A stretch of 64,000 nucleotides of DNA from Mycolicibacterium peregrinum (GCF_001665785.1 NZ_LZSO01000026.1:62001-126000); one strand, 5' to 3'; shown: positions 21,125 to 30,187, numbered from the stretch's first letter. Made by a program: numbers and translations. Notes: a model not told the origin generated them from the sequence alone.

Positions 21125-21189
21125 GCGCACGGCGCTGTCGGCGGCGCGCGTCCCCTGGATCCCGGAGCGGATCTGCCACAGTGACGGAC

Positions 21190-21510
21190 ATGAAGACGCT
21201 GATGATCCCCGTGGTGGCAGTTGCCGTCGCGCTCGTCTCGGCCCCGGCAGCACTCGCCGATGATCAGGGCTTTCTCGCCGAGGTCTCCGCGGTCGGGCTG
21301 CCGGTCTCCGATGCCAACCGCGACGTCCTGCTTCAGCTCGGACAGCAGGCATGCCTGACGGCGCACGAAGATCCGTCGATGCGTCCCGATGATCTGGCGA
21401 TGCAGATCGCCGAGGCCCGGTCGGCCTATCCGTTCGACAAGGCGACGCTCGTGGTGTCCGCGGCTTTGCACAACTTCTGCCCGGATGTCGCGGTGTCGCC
21501 GGGTGCCTGA
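21190..21510 (+). CDS. DUF732 family secreted protein
   Basis: A 106-residue exported protein. The signal peptide (MKTLMIPVVAVAVALVSAPA, cleavage after ALA about residue 23) is followed by a DUF732 domain: FLAEVSAVGLPVSDAN, a Cys in QQACLTAHED and a second Cys in HNFCPDV, the family's usual pair. The ATG at 21190 is chosen because it starts the signal peptide; a GTG at 21181 is the alternative. It lies downstream of pknG with a 65-base gap and may have its own promoter. The role of DUF732 proteins is unknown. Confidence 0.88.
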   Translation: MKTLMIPVVAVAVALVSAPAALADDQGFLAEVSAVGLPVSDANRDVLLQLGQQACLTAHEDPSMRPDDLAMQIAEARSAYPFDKATLVVSAALHNFCPDVAVSPGA

Positions 21511-21511
21511 G

Positions 21512-22150
21512 TCAGTCGTCGGACCGCGTGACCCCGTGCACCACGGCGACGCAGAGGTCGGCGCATTCGGCCGCGAGTTTCTCCGGCGTTTCGGTGGGAT
21601 TCTCCAGCCAAGCTTCGATGATCTGATTCACGCCGCCGACCATGAACTGTGCCCCGCGGCGCAGCGCGGCCGGATCTGGAGGGGACGTGGTCAGTACGTC
21701 GGGGGCGAGTTGGACGATCAGGCCGGTGATCATCTCCAGGATGTGCGTGCGATGCTCTGTCAGCCCGGCGACGCTGCTGACATCGCCGGTGGCGATGCGG
21801 TGGATGTGCGGGTCGGCCGCGATGATGTTCAGGAACGCGGTGAGGGCCGAGCGGAGTTTGTCGGTCAGCGTGCCCGGGTCGCCGACACCGGCGTTCACCA
21901 GCGCGGTCAGCAGCTGATCCCGCACATCGTCGGAAATGGCGTACAGCAACGCGTCTCGGGTTTCGAACTGCTCGTAGAAGTAGCGTGACGTCAGCCCGGC
22001 AGCACTGCAGACCGCGCGTACGGTCACCTCGGTGATCCCCGATTCGCCCCAGATCTGCCGTCCGGCGGCGAGCAGCTTGCCCCGCCGTTCTGTGCGGCGG
22101 TCGGCCGCACTGACGCCGCCGTAGCCGCGCACCACCTGTACGCGCTTCAT
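21512..22150 (-). CDS. TetR-family transcriptional regulator
   Basis: A 212-residue regulator from the ATG at 22148-22150; a GTG at 22186 would add 12 residues. The helix-turn-helix reads GITEVTVRAVCSAAGLTSRYFYEQFETRDALL, shown here as the TetR consensus core TVRAVCSAAGLTSRYFYEQF. The C-terminal ligand-binding domain is of the TetR_C type with an unusual PDVLTTSPPDPAALRRGAQF stretch. It is transcribed away from the M15-like gene and converges on the DUF732 gene with only 1 base between stops. Targets unknown. Confidence 0.9.
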   Translation of the reverse strand: MKRVQVVRGYGGVSAADRRTERRGKLLAAGRQIWGESGITEVTVRAVCSAAGLTSRYFYEQFETRDALLYAISDDVRDQLLTALVNAGVGDPGTLTDKLRSALTAFLNIIAADPHIHRIATGDVSSVAGLTEHRTHILEMITGLIVQLAPDVLTTSPPDPAALRRGAQFMVGGVNQIIEAWLENPTETPEKLAAECADLCVAVVHGVTRSDD

Positions 22151-22277
22151 CGACAGCACCCTACCTGCCGCCCACTTTTTGACCACGGATGTAGTGAGCC
22201 GGCTCGATACGCGCTAGATCCGGACGAACATTCCGATCGGCCTGAGGCCAAACGCCACGCCGACGCGCGTGACGCGG

Positions 22278-22916
22278 CTACTTCGACATCGAGCCCAGGA
22301 AGTAGGTCTCGTGGCCGTTGGGGTAGCCACCGCCGTCGGTGGCGATGTGGACGTGGTCGAAGTGGTTGAGGGTCTCGTTGCCGTAGTCGGCGGTCCAATG
22401 GGGCGCGCCGATCCCCGGATAGAGGCCCTGACGCCAGATCACGTGCAGCACACCCCAGCGCTTGGCGTTGGCCAATGCGAAACCGGCGATCTGATTGCCG
22501 AGGGCGATGCCCTCTTTGGAGTGATAGTTCGGGATCATCACGTCGATCGCGAGACCGTTGGGGTGCCACTTCAGCGCATCTTGGCGATACCCGCCGATGG
22601 TGGTGATCTCGGGGAACATCACGGCGATGGCGCGGGCCACCCAGATCGTCTTGACCTGGAGCCCGCCCTCCGGGGCCGGGCCTTTCGGCAGGGAGAACTG
22701 GAAATCGCGGGCGACGACGGGCGCACTGGCCGCCACCAACTCGGCCTGCGCGGCCACTGGTGCCGGTTGCTGGCTGGTGGGCGGTGCCGCGGCGGGGACT
22801 TCTGCACAACACTTCGGCGCGGTGTTCTGCGCATACACCATGCCCGTAGCGAGGGTGACGGAGGCGGCTAGCGCCAGCAAGCGCCCCCGGCCGCCGGCCA
22901 ACAGTCGTTTCCCCAC
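22278..22916 (-). CDS. Secreted M15-like peptidase, second paralogue
   Basis: A 212-residue exported protein and paralogue of the gene at 14438. Signal peptide in residues ~1-30 (LLALAASVTLATGMVYAQ), then a CC pair (Cys36-Cys37) and a Pro/Ala linker to ~65. The catalytic-type domain has HPNGLAID (His118, Asp125) and FDHVHIA (His188, His190), the same zinc-peptidase pattern. The two proteins also share the tail GGG-P-GHETY. GTG start at 22914-22916. Expected to act on peptidoglycan peptides outside the membrane; substrate and activity not shown. Confidence 0.75.
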   Translation of the reverse strand: MGKRLLAGGRGRLLALAASVTLATGMVYAQNTAPKCCAEVPAAAPPTSQQPAPVAAQAELVAASAPVVARDFQFSLPKGPAPEGGLQVKTIWVARAIAVMFPEITTIGGYRQDALKWHPNGLAIDVMIPNYHSKEGIALGNQIAGFALANAKRWGVLHVIWRQGLYPGIGAPHWTADYGNETLNHFDHVHIATDGGGYPNGHETYFLGSMSK

Positions 22917-22988
22917 GGCAGCAATCTACTGCTGTCAGCGCCGCGGCGGGCTATCTTCGCCATCCGTGCGCCGACTATTCGTTAGCTG

Positions 22989-23093
22989 TCAGCCCACGCC
23001 TTCGGTCGGGTAGGGATACCCGGGCGGTTCGGGAAGCTTGGTGTCGACGTAGCTGCGCAAGGCCGCATCGCAGGCTGCCAGGGGCTGCATCAT
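22989..23093 (-). CDS. Possible small ORF or gene remnant
   Basis: A 34-codon minus-strand frame starting with two ATG codons and translating to MMQPLAACDAALRSYVDTKL plus a Pro/Tyr-rich end. The sequence looks like real protein (GC-rich third positions, ordered composition) but the frame is closed by a TAG eight codons upstream of the first ATG, and no good ribosome site exists. Either a micro-protein or the 3' end of a decayed gene. Confidence 0.25.
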   Translation of the reverse strand: MMQPLAACDAALRSYVDTKLPEPPGYPYPTEGVG

Positions 23094-23133
23094 GCGGTCG
23101 CCGACGATGACCCGGCCTACCTAAACTGCCAAG

Positions 23134-24396
23134 ATGCTCACACGGGCGCGGATGGTGGCCGCGACGCTGGTGGTGGCCGCGACGCTGGTGGTGGTGCTCG
23201 GACTGGTCTCGCTGGTCCATGTGCTCTACATCGGGTTCGGACCCCTGCCTGACCGGGCAGAACGTCAACTCGGATTCCTCGATTCAGCCCTGGGTTCAGG
23301 TCGTGACACCGAAATGCAGGGCCTTTTCCCGGAGGGCGAATACTTCACCAGGGTGCTGACGGGTCTGGCCGAGGCTCAAGTGGCCGCGCAGCTCGGCGCA
23401 GACCCGCGATCCGCCGGTTATCTGGTCCGGGCCCGCGCGCGGCTCACCGCCATCGAAACCCCGGAATCTGTCGCGGTTTTCGGCCGCGGAATGGTCCCGG
23501 AGCACGGAATGTTCGCAGCGGGCTGGTCACTTGCGCTGGCGGTCGCCATCGCACGGGCTTCGGAGTCCGATGCTGACCGTGCAGCAGTGCGGGACCTGGC
23601 CCGAGTCGTGCATTCGGCATTGGGGCAACCGGATTCACCATTCCCGGCCAGCTATCCGGGGCAATTCTGGCCATGTGATTCGGTCGTGGCAGCGGGAGCG
23701 CTCGCCCAGGCGATCTCGCTGCTCGATCTGCCGTGGCGCCAGGATCTGGCCGACTGGCGCGAGCGGGCGTTGGCCGCGGCCGATCCGGACACGGGCCTGC
23801 TGCCGCACCAGGTCGACGCCCGCGCACACGCGCTCACCGGACCACGAGGGTCTTCACAAGCCATCGTCCAGACTTTCTGGCCCTCGGTCGATGCCGTGGT
23901 CAGAATCAAAGACGATCAGTGGCAGCGCTTTTCAGAAACGTTCGTCACCAGCAAGGCTGGTCTGGCCGGAATTCTGGAGTACCCGTCCGGCACCGGCGGC
24001 GACGCAGACGTCGACAGCGGCCCATTGATCTTCGGGGTGAGCCTGAGCGCCTCGGCGGTCGGGTCGGCGGCGGCGCGAGCCAACGGCGACCGCGATCTGG
24101 CCGGCCGGCTGACTCGGCAGGTCGAGCTGCTCGGGGTGCCGGTGGGTATTCGCACCACGCGGTATCTGTTCGGTGTTCTCCCCGTGGCTGATGCGTTCAT
24201 CGTGTGGGCGCGCACGGTTCCCGCCAATGAGGTGGCACTGAACGCGGGCTCGGGGCGGTCGGCATGGTTTGTGGCGTGGGCCGTGCCCGCGGCGGTGCTG
24301 GTCGCGGCGGGCCTGATGCTGTGGCCACGAAGGCGGCGGCCGGGAAAACAAGGTAGGACTACGCATCCCTCACCGGCCCCTTGCCCGGCAGACTGA
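23134..24396 (+). CDS. Membrane-anchored alpha/alpha-toroid-like protein
   Basis: A 420-residue protein. Helix 1 at residues ~8-32 anchors it; a final helix (~385-402, WFVAWAVPAAVLVAAGLML) precedes a basic C-terminus. The region between is helical and exported. The motif DVDSGPLIFGVSLSASAVGS resembles the linalool dehydratase-isomerase-like/prenyltransferase-type (alpha/alpha)6 toroid proteins, with a conserved Asp pair. No clear enzyme assignment. The first helix contains a tandem 18-base duplication (VAATLV twice). It precedes an acyltransferase gene by 4 bases, so the two are probably an operon that modifies an envelope component. Confidence 0.75.
   Translation: MLTRARMVAATLVVAATLVVVLGLVSLVHVLYIGFGPLPDRAERQLGFLDSALGSGRDTEMQGLFPEGEYFTRVLTGLAEAQVAAQLGADPRSAGYLVRARARLTAIETPESVAVFGRGMVPEHGMFAAGWSLALAVAIARASESDADRAAVRDLARVVHSALGQPDSPFPASYPGQFWPCDSVVAAGALAQAISLLDLPWRQDLADWRERALAAADPDTGLLPHQVDARAHALTGPRGSSQAIVQTFWPSVDAVVRIKDDQWQRFSETFVTSKAGLAGILEYPSGTGGDADVDSGPLIFGVSLSASAVGSAAARANGDRDLAGRLTRQVELLGVPVGIRTTRYLFGVLPVADAFIVWARTVPANEVALNAGSGRSAWFVAWAVPAAVLVAAGLMLWPRRRRPGKQGRTTHPSPAPCPAD
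23155..23190 (+). repeat. Tandem duplication, 2 x 18 bases, in frame
   Basis: Two exact copies of GTGGCCGCGACGCTGGTG lie at 23155-23172 and 23173-23190, inside the first membrane helix of the gene at 23134. Each encodes VAATLV, so the helix can change length in six-residue steps by slippage. Likely a recent duplication. Confidence 0.9.
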
Positions 24397-24400
24397 ACCC

Positions 24401-25702
24401 ATGGCAAGTCCTGATGTGGTGCCGCCGGTGGCCGCCGCGACCCACGACACCAAACCAGAACGCGACCGCGCCGTCGATGTGGCACGCCTGGGCGCCCTGC
24501 TCGTGGTGATGTTCGGGCACTGCGCACTGCTGCTGGCGACCATCGACTCGAGCGGTGTGCGGGTCGGCAACATCCTTGGCGCCTTGCCCGCGCTGGCCCC
24601 GGTCACCTGGGTGCTGCAGGTGATGCCGTTGTTCTTCATGGCTGGTGGGGCCGCAGGTGCTTACAGCTGGCGCTACGGACGGCCCTGGGGTGAATGGCTG
24701 CTCGCCCGCGCCCAGCGGCTGTGCCGGCCGGTGTTCTGGTATCTGGCCACGTGGACGGTGGTCCTGCTGGTGGTGCGCGCGACGATGGGTGCCGCATCCG
24801 CATCTGCCCTCGGGCGCGAATGTGTGGCGCTGCTGTGGTTTCTGGGCGTCTATCTGGTGGCGCTCGCGTTCGTTCCAGCGCTGATGCGCTTGACCACCGG
24901 CCGGGCGCTGGCGTGGGTGGTCACCGGGCTGCTCGCGGCGTCCGGGGTGGTGGATGCCATCCGGTTCGCAGTCGGTACACCAGAGGCCGGCACCGCCAAC
25001 CTCATCATCGTCTGGCTGATCCCCGTCGTGATCGGGGTGGCCTACGCGCGGCACCTGATCTGTGCACTGCGGGCGCTGGCGATCGCGGTCATCGCTTTCA
25101 GCGCACAGATAATCGTCTCTCTCACGGGCATTTACGACGTATCCCTCGTTGTCACCGGAACGGAGCGGGTGTCCAACGTGTCGCCGCCGACGCTGCTGCT
25201 GGCACTGCACTGCATCTGGATGCCATGCCTGTTCATCGCCGCTGCGAATCCGATCCGGCGCTGGGCGGCCAGGCCCCGGGTCTGGCGCGTGGTGGCGACG
25301 GGCAATGGGGGCGCGATGACGCTGTACCTGTGGCACATCCCGGTGATCGCGATCGCCGCGTTCGGCCTGCACGCCGTCGGTCTCGACGCTTTCAATCCGC
25401 ATGCCGCGGGCTTCTGGGCCCACCTGGCCGTGCGCGCACTGGTTTTCGGCGTTCTCATGGCGGCCGCTTTCCGGCTGCTGTCACCGCTGGAGCATCGCCC
25501 GTTGCCGTGGTGGGATCGCCGCGTTCAGATTCGGGGCGCGCGGTCGGTGCTGACCGGTGTGCTGCTGTGCGTGGCCGGCGCCGCGTTGACGCTGATGGCC
25601 AAGAACGGACTCGACGGTGTGCTGGGCTGGTCGGCGCTCGGCGGATTCTTCGTAGCAGCGGTCGCTGCGCGGGTCAGCGCAGGATCGGTGGTCAAGGCCT
25701 AA
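24401..25702 (+). CDS. Acyltransferase 3 family membrane protein
   Basis: A 433-residue integral membrane acyltransferase of the acyltransferase-3 (OafA/NodX) family. After a cytosolic N-terminus the family start is clear: RDRAVDVARLGALLVVMFGH with the key Arg and His, followed by about ten hydrophobic helices and MPLFFMAGGAAGAYSWR. These proteins transfer acyl groups to glycans or lipids at the membrane. ATG 24401 lies 4 bases after the preceding stop, which supports joint expression with the toroid-like protein. Substrate unknown. Confidence 0.87.
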   Translation: MASPDVVPPVAAATHDTKPERDRAVDVARLGALLVVMFGHCALLLATIDSSGVRVGNILGALPALAPVTWVLQVMPLFFMAGGAAGAYSWRYGRPWGEWLLARAQRLCRPVFWYLATWTVVLLVVRATMGAASASALGRECVALLWFLGVYLVALAFVPALMRLTTGRALAWVVTGLLAASGVVDAIRFAVGTPEAGTANLIIVWLIPVVIGVAYARHLICALRALAIAVIAFSAQIIVSLTGIYDVSLVVTGTERVSNVSPPTLLLALHCIWMPCLFIAAANPIRRWAARPRVWRVVATGNGGAMTLYLWHIPVIAIAAFGLHAVGLDAFNPHAAGFWAHLAVRALVFGVLMAAAFRLLSPLEHRPLPWWDRRVQIRGARSVLTGVLLCVAGAALTLMAKNGLDGVLGWSALGGFFVAAVAARVSAGSVVKA

Positions 25703-25722
25703 TTCTCCTGTGGGGCAAGATC

Positions 25723-25749
25723 TGTGGATGAATCGAGCGTTGTGGATAA
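25723..25749. promoter_or_regulatory. Pair of DnaA-box-like sequences
   Basis: TGTGGATAA at 25741-25749 is the exact complement of the 9-base DnaA box TTATCCACA, and TGTGGATGA at 25723-25731 differs from it at one base. They are 18 bases apart, in the same orientation, just upstream of the HNH gene. No AT-rich unwinding region or replication gene is near, so this is not an origin; possible DnaA binding only. Confidence 0.3.
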
Positions 25750-25775
25750 CTTCTTCGGCCGTCGGTTGACGGCGA

Positions 25776-25781
25776 TAGAAT
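25776..25781 (+). promoter_or_regulatory. Candidate -10 box TAGAAT, leaderless start
   Basis: TAGAAT ends six bases before the ATG of the HNH gene, the spacing expected of a leaderless mycobacterial mRNA that starts at the ATG. There is no ribosome site in front of this ATG, which fits. Confidence 0.45.
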
Positions 25782-25787
25782 TCGAAC

Positions 25788-27185
25788 ATGCTTGCGAAGG
25801 CGGTCTCTGATCGAGAGTCGGTGATGGCTGCCTACGCCGAGTACGACACCGCCTGCGCGAAACTGGCTTCCCTCAACTATCAGGGGCTGAGCCTGCCCGA
25901 GCTTCTGGAGCTACAGTCCCGCCGTGAACATCGTGTCCGGTGCATGCCCCCGGTGGACCACGCCCTGTTGGCCGAGATCCAAACCCGCACCACCCCGGCC
26001 GAGATCGGTGCGAAAAGCTGGGCCGATGTGATGGCCATCCGGCTGCGCATCAGCACCAAGGAAGCCAAACGCCGCGTCACCGAAGCCGCTGTCCTGGGCC
26101 CGCGCTCCACTGTCATCGGGGAGTCGCTGGCGCCGGTACTGCCGGCCACCTCCGACGCCCAGGCTGCCGGTGCGATCAACGCCGAGCACGTGGCGGTGAT
26201 CAAGAAGTTCTTCGCCAAACCGCCTGTGCCGCTCGATGCGGCTACCCGCGCCCAGATCGAGGCTGATCTGGTCCGCATCGCCAGCGGCAACAGTCCGGAG
26301 ATCCTGAAACAGTGCGCTGATCGGATCGCGTTCCTGCTCAACCAGGACGGCACCGAGCCTATCGACGACGAATGCCGACGCCACGGTGAGATCGTCATCG
26401 GGGCTCAACAAGCCGATGGCACCAGCGAGATCCGTGGCCGACTCACCCCCGAAGCCCGCGCCACCATCCTCCCGATTCTGTCGCGCTACGGCGCCCCGGG
26501 CATGTGCAATCCCGCCGACGAATACCCCTGCACCACCGGCACTCCCAGCGCAGAGGCCATTGCATCCGACACCCGCACCGCCGCCGAACGCTATCACGAT
26601 GCGCTGGTCGCCATGGGCCGCAACGTGCTGTCCTCGGGGGAGCTGGGTGAGCACAACGGGCTACCGGTATCCATCGTGGTATCCACAACGTTGCGGGAAC
26701 TGGAAACCAGGACCGGCATCGGACTGGCCACCAGCGGCACCGAATTGCCGATCGGCGATGTCATCCGGTTGGCCGCTCACGCCCACCATTACCTGCTGGT
26801 CTACGAAAATCATCGCCAGGTCCCGCTCTATCTGGGCCGGTCCAAGCGCGTCGCCACCCCCGGGCAGCGGATCGTGCTGCACAACCGTGACCGCGGCTGC
26901 ACCCGGCCCGGCTGTACGTGCTCCACCGATCGTTGCCAGGTCCACCACGGCCGCAAGGACTTCAGCCAAGGTGGATCAACTGATATCGCCGACCTCACCC
27001 TGGCTTGCCCCAAGAGCAATCGGCTCGTCCACGACAAGGGTTGGCACACCCGCATCCGCGATGACGGTCGCGTCGAATGGATCCCACCGCCTCTACTGGA
27101 CACCGGCCAAGATCGCACCAACCACTATTGGCACCCCGAAGATCTTTTCCACCCGCCCGAGAATGGCCGGGAGGATGACCCTTAG
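25788..27185 (+). CDS. 13E12-type DUF222/HNH endonuclease-like protein
   Basis: A 465-residue member of the mycobacterial 13E12 repeat family: N-terminal DUF222 (~residues 30-330) and a C-terminal HNH region. The HNH part has Cys in RDRGCTRPGC, Cys and His in CQVHHGRKDFSQGG, then TDIADLTLACPKSNRLVH. In typical members the last block is ACGPHxRLV; here the His is replaced by Ser/Asn (CPKSN), so a metal or catalytic ligand may be lost. Members are multicopy in mycobacteria and sometimes serve as integration sites. Start chosen at ATG 25788 with a leaderless promoter. Confidence 0.9.
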   Translation: MLAKAVSDRESVMAAYAEYDTACAKLASLNYQGLSLPELLELQSRREHRVRCMPPVDHALLAEIQTRTTPAEIGAKSWADVMAIRLRISTKEAKRRVTEAAVLGPRSTVIGESLAPVLPATSDAQAAGAINAEHVAVIKKFFAKPPVPLDAATRAQIEADLVRIASGNSPEILKQCADRIAFLLNQDGTEPIDDECRRHGEIVIGAQQADGTSEIRGRLTPEARATILPILSRYGAPGMCNPADEYPCTTGTPSAEAIASDTRTAAERYHDALVAMGRNVLSSGELGEHNGLPVSIVVSTTLRELETRTGIGLATSGTELPIGDVIRLAAHAHHYLLVYENHRQVPLYLGRSKRVATPGQRIVLHNRDRGCTRPGCTCSTDRCQVHHGRKDFSQGGSTDIADLTLACPKSNRLVHDKGWHTRIRDDGRVEWIPPPLLDTGQDRTNHYWHPEDLFHPPENGREDDP

Positions 27186-27192
27186 GTGCCCA

Positions 27193-27474
27193 TCAGGGTC
27201 GCGGTGTAGGCCCCGGCGTCGGCCCCATCATGCCGCCCGGTCCCATCATCCCGCCGTGGTCCATCATCGGGCAGGAACTCTGCCGGTCATCGGACATGCC
27301 CCGGTAGCCGCCGTGGTGATAACCCTGGCCGGCGCCGATCATCAGGCCACTGAAGAAGATGACGGCAAAGATGAAGAGCAGCCCGGCAACGATGCCCACC
27401 ACGGCGGCAGCCTGGCCCAGTCGGTTGGGGCGGGTGTCAGATCCGTCGGCTCGGGGTTGAGATGTTTCGGTCAT
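27193..27474 (-). CDS. Small membrane protein with Met/His-rich tail
   Basis: A 93-residue protein. The ATG at 27472-27474 is preceded by an ideal AGGAGGG site, so the longer frame is discarded. Residues ~23-47 form a membrane helix (GQAAAVVGIVAGLLFIFAVI). The tail holds GYHHGGYRGM, then CPMMDHGGMMGPGGMMGP and a Pro-rich end. Met/His/Cys clusters of this type bind copper or other soft metals in periplasmic proteins, so a metal-binding or copper-tolerance role is plausible but unproven. Its stop lies only 8 bases from the convergent HNH gene stop. Confidence 0.75.
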   Translation of the reverse strand: MTETSQPRADGSDTRPNRLGQAAAVVGIVAGLLFIFAVIFFSGLMIGAGQGYHHGGYRGMSDDRQSSCPMMDHGGMMGPGGMMGPTPGPTPRP

Positions 27475-27621
27475 GTCTGCGGCCCTCCTGAACGCGCGTG
27501 CTGTCGCCAGTATCTGCCGCCTCCGCTGCCGCGGATAGGGACATTGGTCCTCAATTCGGGTGCAACCCGGGATCATCCGTGCATCGGATTCAACCGCCCA
27601 CGGCGGCGCGGTTTTCCACCG

Positions 27622-27638
27622 GAGGGCTGAGGGCCCTC
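27622..27638 (-). terminator. Weak hairpin downstream of aceA
   Basis: GAGGGC-TGAGG-GCCCTC forms a 6-base-pair GC stem with a 5-base loop about 60 bases past the aceA stop. There is no U-tract, as is common in mycobacteria. It is short, so tentative. Confidence 0.25.
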
Positions 27639-27698
27639 GTTGGTCACGACCCTGCGGTAGAAACCGGCGCAGTGCCAAGTTGCGCGCGCCGCGAAGCC

Positions 27699-29978
27699 CT
27701 AGTCCTCCTTGCGGATCAACCGTCCCAGCGCCTCACGATCGGGTGCCAGCAGTTCATCGATGCGGGCCTGGTTCACGTCGGCCACGATGATCTCGCCGAC
27801 CTCCTGGTACACATCGCTGAAGATGCCGTGCGCCTTCATCTTTTCGGTCTGATAGACGTTGTCCTCCGTCGGCGTCACGTAGTAGACGATCTCCGGCTTG
27901 AACCGGTGGATCAGCCACACGTGAATGAGGTCCATCAGACGCTTCTTGCGCAGCTTCTCGGCGAAGGTGTTCTGATCGCGCACCGTCAGGATGTTGCGGC
28001 CATGCCGATCCTTGATGGGGTCGACGACGACGTTGGCGAGTGGCTCGTCACCGTCGCCGTAGATGCCGAGGTCGAGGACGTCCGATCCGGCGCGGCGCGG
28101 CCGCAGCTGCACCCGCAGGTTCTCGCCGATCTTGTAGTAATCGCCCCACATTGCCAGCCACTCCTCGAGGAGCTTCTTGGGCACCTCGGTCTGCACCAGA
28201 TGCTGGTGCTGCGTGGAGCCGGCGCCCATCGCCTTGGTGGTGGCGGTACGGCCCGACGAGGCGGCAAGCGCTGCGTCGCTGCGCGGACCGCCGACGAGTG
28301 TCTGCGGTGTGCGGTAAGGGGATTCGACCAGCCGCATCTTGCGTTGCAGCCGCGCCAGCGCCAGCATGCCCTCCTGCTGCAGGGAGGTCGCGAACTCCTC
28401 ACACGCCACGCCGTCGACCTGATGGCCGCCGTAGGTGATGAAGTTGAAGACGAACCCCATCTTGCCGAGTTCCGCAGGGAACGCCCGCATCTCGTCATCG
28501 GTCATGCCGGTGGTGTCCCAGTTGAACGACGGTGACAGGTTGTAGGCCAGCATCTGATCGGGGAACTCGGCGTGGATCGCGTCGGCGAACTGCTTGGCGT
28601 CGGCCAGGTCGGCGGTCTTGGTCTCCATCCACAGGATGTCGGCGAACGGTGCGGCCGCCAGCGACTTCGCGATGGCGTACGGAATGCCACCGCGCACCTG
28701 GTAGTAGCCCTCAGGGGTCTTGACCCGCTCACAGTCCCAAGGCACGTCCGCGCCCAGCTCGCGCGCCTTCTCCTGCGCCGTGTACAACGACGCCCGCGCG
28801 GCGAAGCCACGCCAGTCCGCGGCGCTCATCGCGGCCGGCTCGCCCTCGCGTTCCCGGAACTCCAGCAGCTCGGCGACCGCCTCGCCGTACGTGTTCAGCC
28901 CGGCGTCGGCCTGCCACGCCTCGACGAACGCCGACTCGACCTTGTCGAACATGGCGTCCACCGAATCGCCGGCCACATGCGCCTTGACGGCCTCGGCGAT
29001 GGTGTTCGTGAGGCCCTCGCGTTCCAGCCAGGCCTCGGCGGTCGCATACTCGCCGGCGGGCAGCGCATAGAGCAGATGCCCGTTGAGTTCGGTGACGCCG
29101 AGATCGTAGAACCGGCGCACCATTGCCAGGAAACACGACTTGTACGTCGGCACCGACAGGTTTGTCGCCCCCAGCAGGAACGGCTGGTCGCGCTCGTCGG
29201 CGCGACTGTCGATCAGGTTGGCGGCCTCGGCGTCGGTGCGGGCCACGATGATGCCGGGCACTCGCATGATGTCCAGCTGGAACCGGGCGGTGTTGAGCCG
29301 TTTGATCTGCTCATCCGAGGGCACCAGCACCTTGCCGCCCTGGTGCCCGCACTTCTTGGTACCGGGACGCTGATCCTCGATGTGGTAACCCGGCACCCCG
29401 GACTCGACGAAGCGGCGGATCAGGTTGCGCACATGCGGATCGCCGCCGTGACCGGTGTCGGCGTCGGCGATGATGAACGGCCGGTAGTCGACGGCCGGGG
29501 TGGCCGCTCGCTGTTCGGGGGTCATCCGCAGCCGCAGATACTGCTGATTGCGGTCGGCGGTCAGCAGGGCCCGGACCAGCCCGGCAGCCTCGTCGGGCAC
29601 CTGGCTCAGCGGGTAGCTGGCCAGGTCCGGCCCCGGATCCTCGCTGATGGATCCCTTGGCCGAGGTGGCCCATCCGCCCAGGTAGATCCCTCTGATCCCC
29701 ATCCGTTTCATCACGACCGCCTGACCCGGCGAGTACGGCCCGAAGGTGGTGATGCTCAGCTTCTGGGCGAACAGATCGCGAAGATACAGAAAGAACGCCG
29801 TGGCGGCTTCACGGGCCACCGGATAGTCCGACGGGATCGTGCCTCGCTGCTCGGCGACCTGACGCGCCGAGTACAGGCGGGTGATGCCGGCGAACCGCGG
29901 ACTGTCGATGTAGGCCTGCGTGGCCTCGACGTCCTCCCGGAACGGTGACGTCTCTGCGTTGGCTTCGATGGTGGCCAT
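27699..29978 (-). CDS. aceA: Isocitrate lyase, long (Icl2/AceA) form
   Basis: A 759-residue isocitrate lyase, which splits isocitrate to glyoxylate and succinate (and in mycobacteria also methylisocitrate in propionate metabolism). The active-site signature KKCGH is present at 208-212 with catalytic Cys210, and [10 protein letters not shown] is the metal/substrate loop. The length, ~330 residues more than the short Icl1, and the extra C-terminal domain match the Icl2/AceAa-AceAb type, whose C-terminal domain is known to respond to acetyl-CoA or propionyl-CoA. The M. tuberculosis H37Rv gene is split; here it is intact. ATG at 29976-29978 follows GAAGAGGAGC. Expected to be induced on fatty acids. 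Confidence 0.97.
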   Translation of the reverse strand: MATIEANAETSPFREDVEATQAYIDSPRFAGITRLYSARQVAEQRGTIPSDYPVAREAATAFFLYLRDLFAQKLSITTFGPYSPGQAVVMKRMGIRGIYLGGWATSAKGSISEDPGPDLASYPLSQVPDEAAGLVRALLTADRNQQYLRLRMTPEQRAATPAVDYRPFIIADADTGHGGDPHVRNLIRRFVESGVPGYHIEDQRPGTKKCGHQGGKVLVPSDEQIKRLNTARFQLDIMRVPGIIVARTDAEAANLIDSRADERDQPFLLGATNLSVPTYKSCFLAMVRRFYDLGVTELNGHLLYALPAGEYATAEAWLEREGLTNTIAEAVKAHVAGDSVDAMFDKVESAFVEAWQADAGLNTYGEAVAELLEFREREGEPAAMSAADWRGFAARASLYTAQEKARELGADVPWDCERVKTPEGYYQVRGGIPYAIAKSLAAAPFADILWMETKTADLADAKQFADAIHAEFPDQMLAYNLSPSFNWDTTGMTDDEMRAFPAELGKMGFVFNFITYGGHQVDGVACEEFATSLQQEGMLALARLQRKMRLVESPYRTPQTLVGGPRSDAALAASSGRTATTKAMGAGSTQHQHLVQTEVPKKLLEEWLAMWGDYYKIGENLRVQLRPRRAGSDVLDLGIYGDGDEPLANVVVDPIKDRHGRNILTVRDQNTFAEKLRKKRLMDLIHVWLIHRFKPEIVYYVTPTEDNVYQTEKMKAHGIFSDVYQEVGEIIVADVNQARIDELLAPDREALGRLIRKED

Positions 29979-30187
29979 GGGTTTGCTCCTCTTCGAGCTC
30001 GGCTTCCTCGATTATCGCGGTGGAGGCGATTCGAGGGACCGGTTGCGGAAAAATCGTTCGCCATCACAGGTAGTACCCACGCTCGGGCGGATTCGAAAAG
30101 CTCTGTATTCCAGCCAGTTTGACTAGCGGTTTCACAGGCTTCGCCAAGCCGCGGCCGTCACCTCGATTCCGCCCCTACCATCGGGGT

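Noticed and set aside
25723..25749. Replication origin
   Set aside because: Only two DnaA-like boxes, no AT-rich unwinding zone and no dnaA/dnaN/gyr genes.
27498..28535. 345-codon frame antisense to isocitrate lyase
   Set aside because: Low-complexity His/Val/Leu-rich shadow of aceA, typical of high-GC antisense frames.
28572..29948. 458-codon antisense frame over aceA
   Set aside because: Composition is the mirror of the real gene; no domain or ribosome site.
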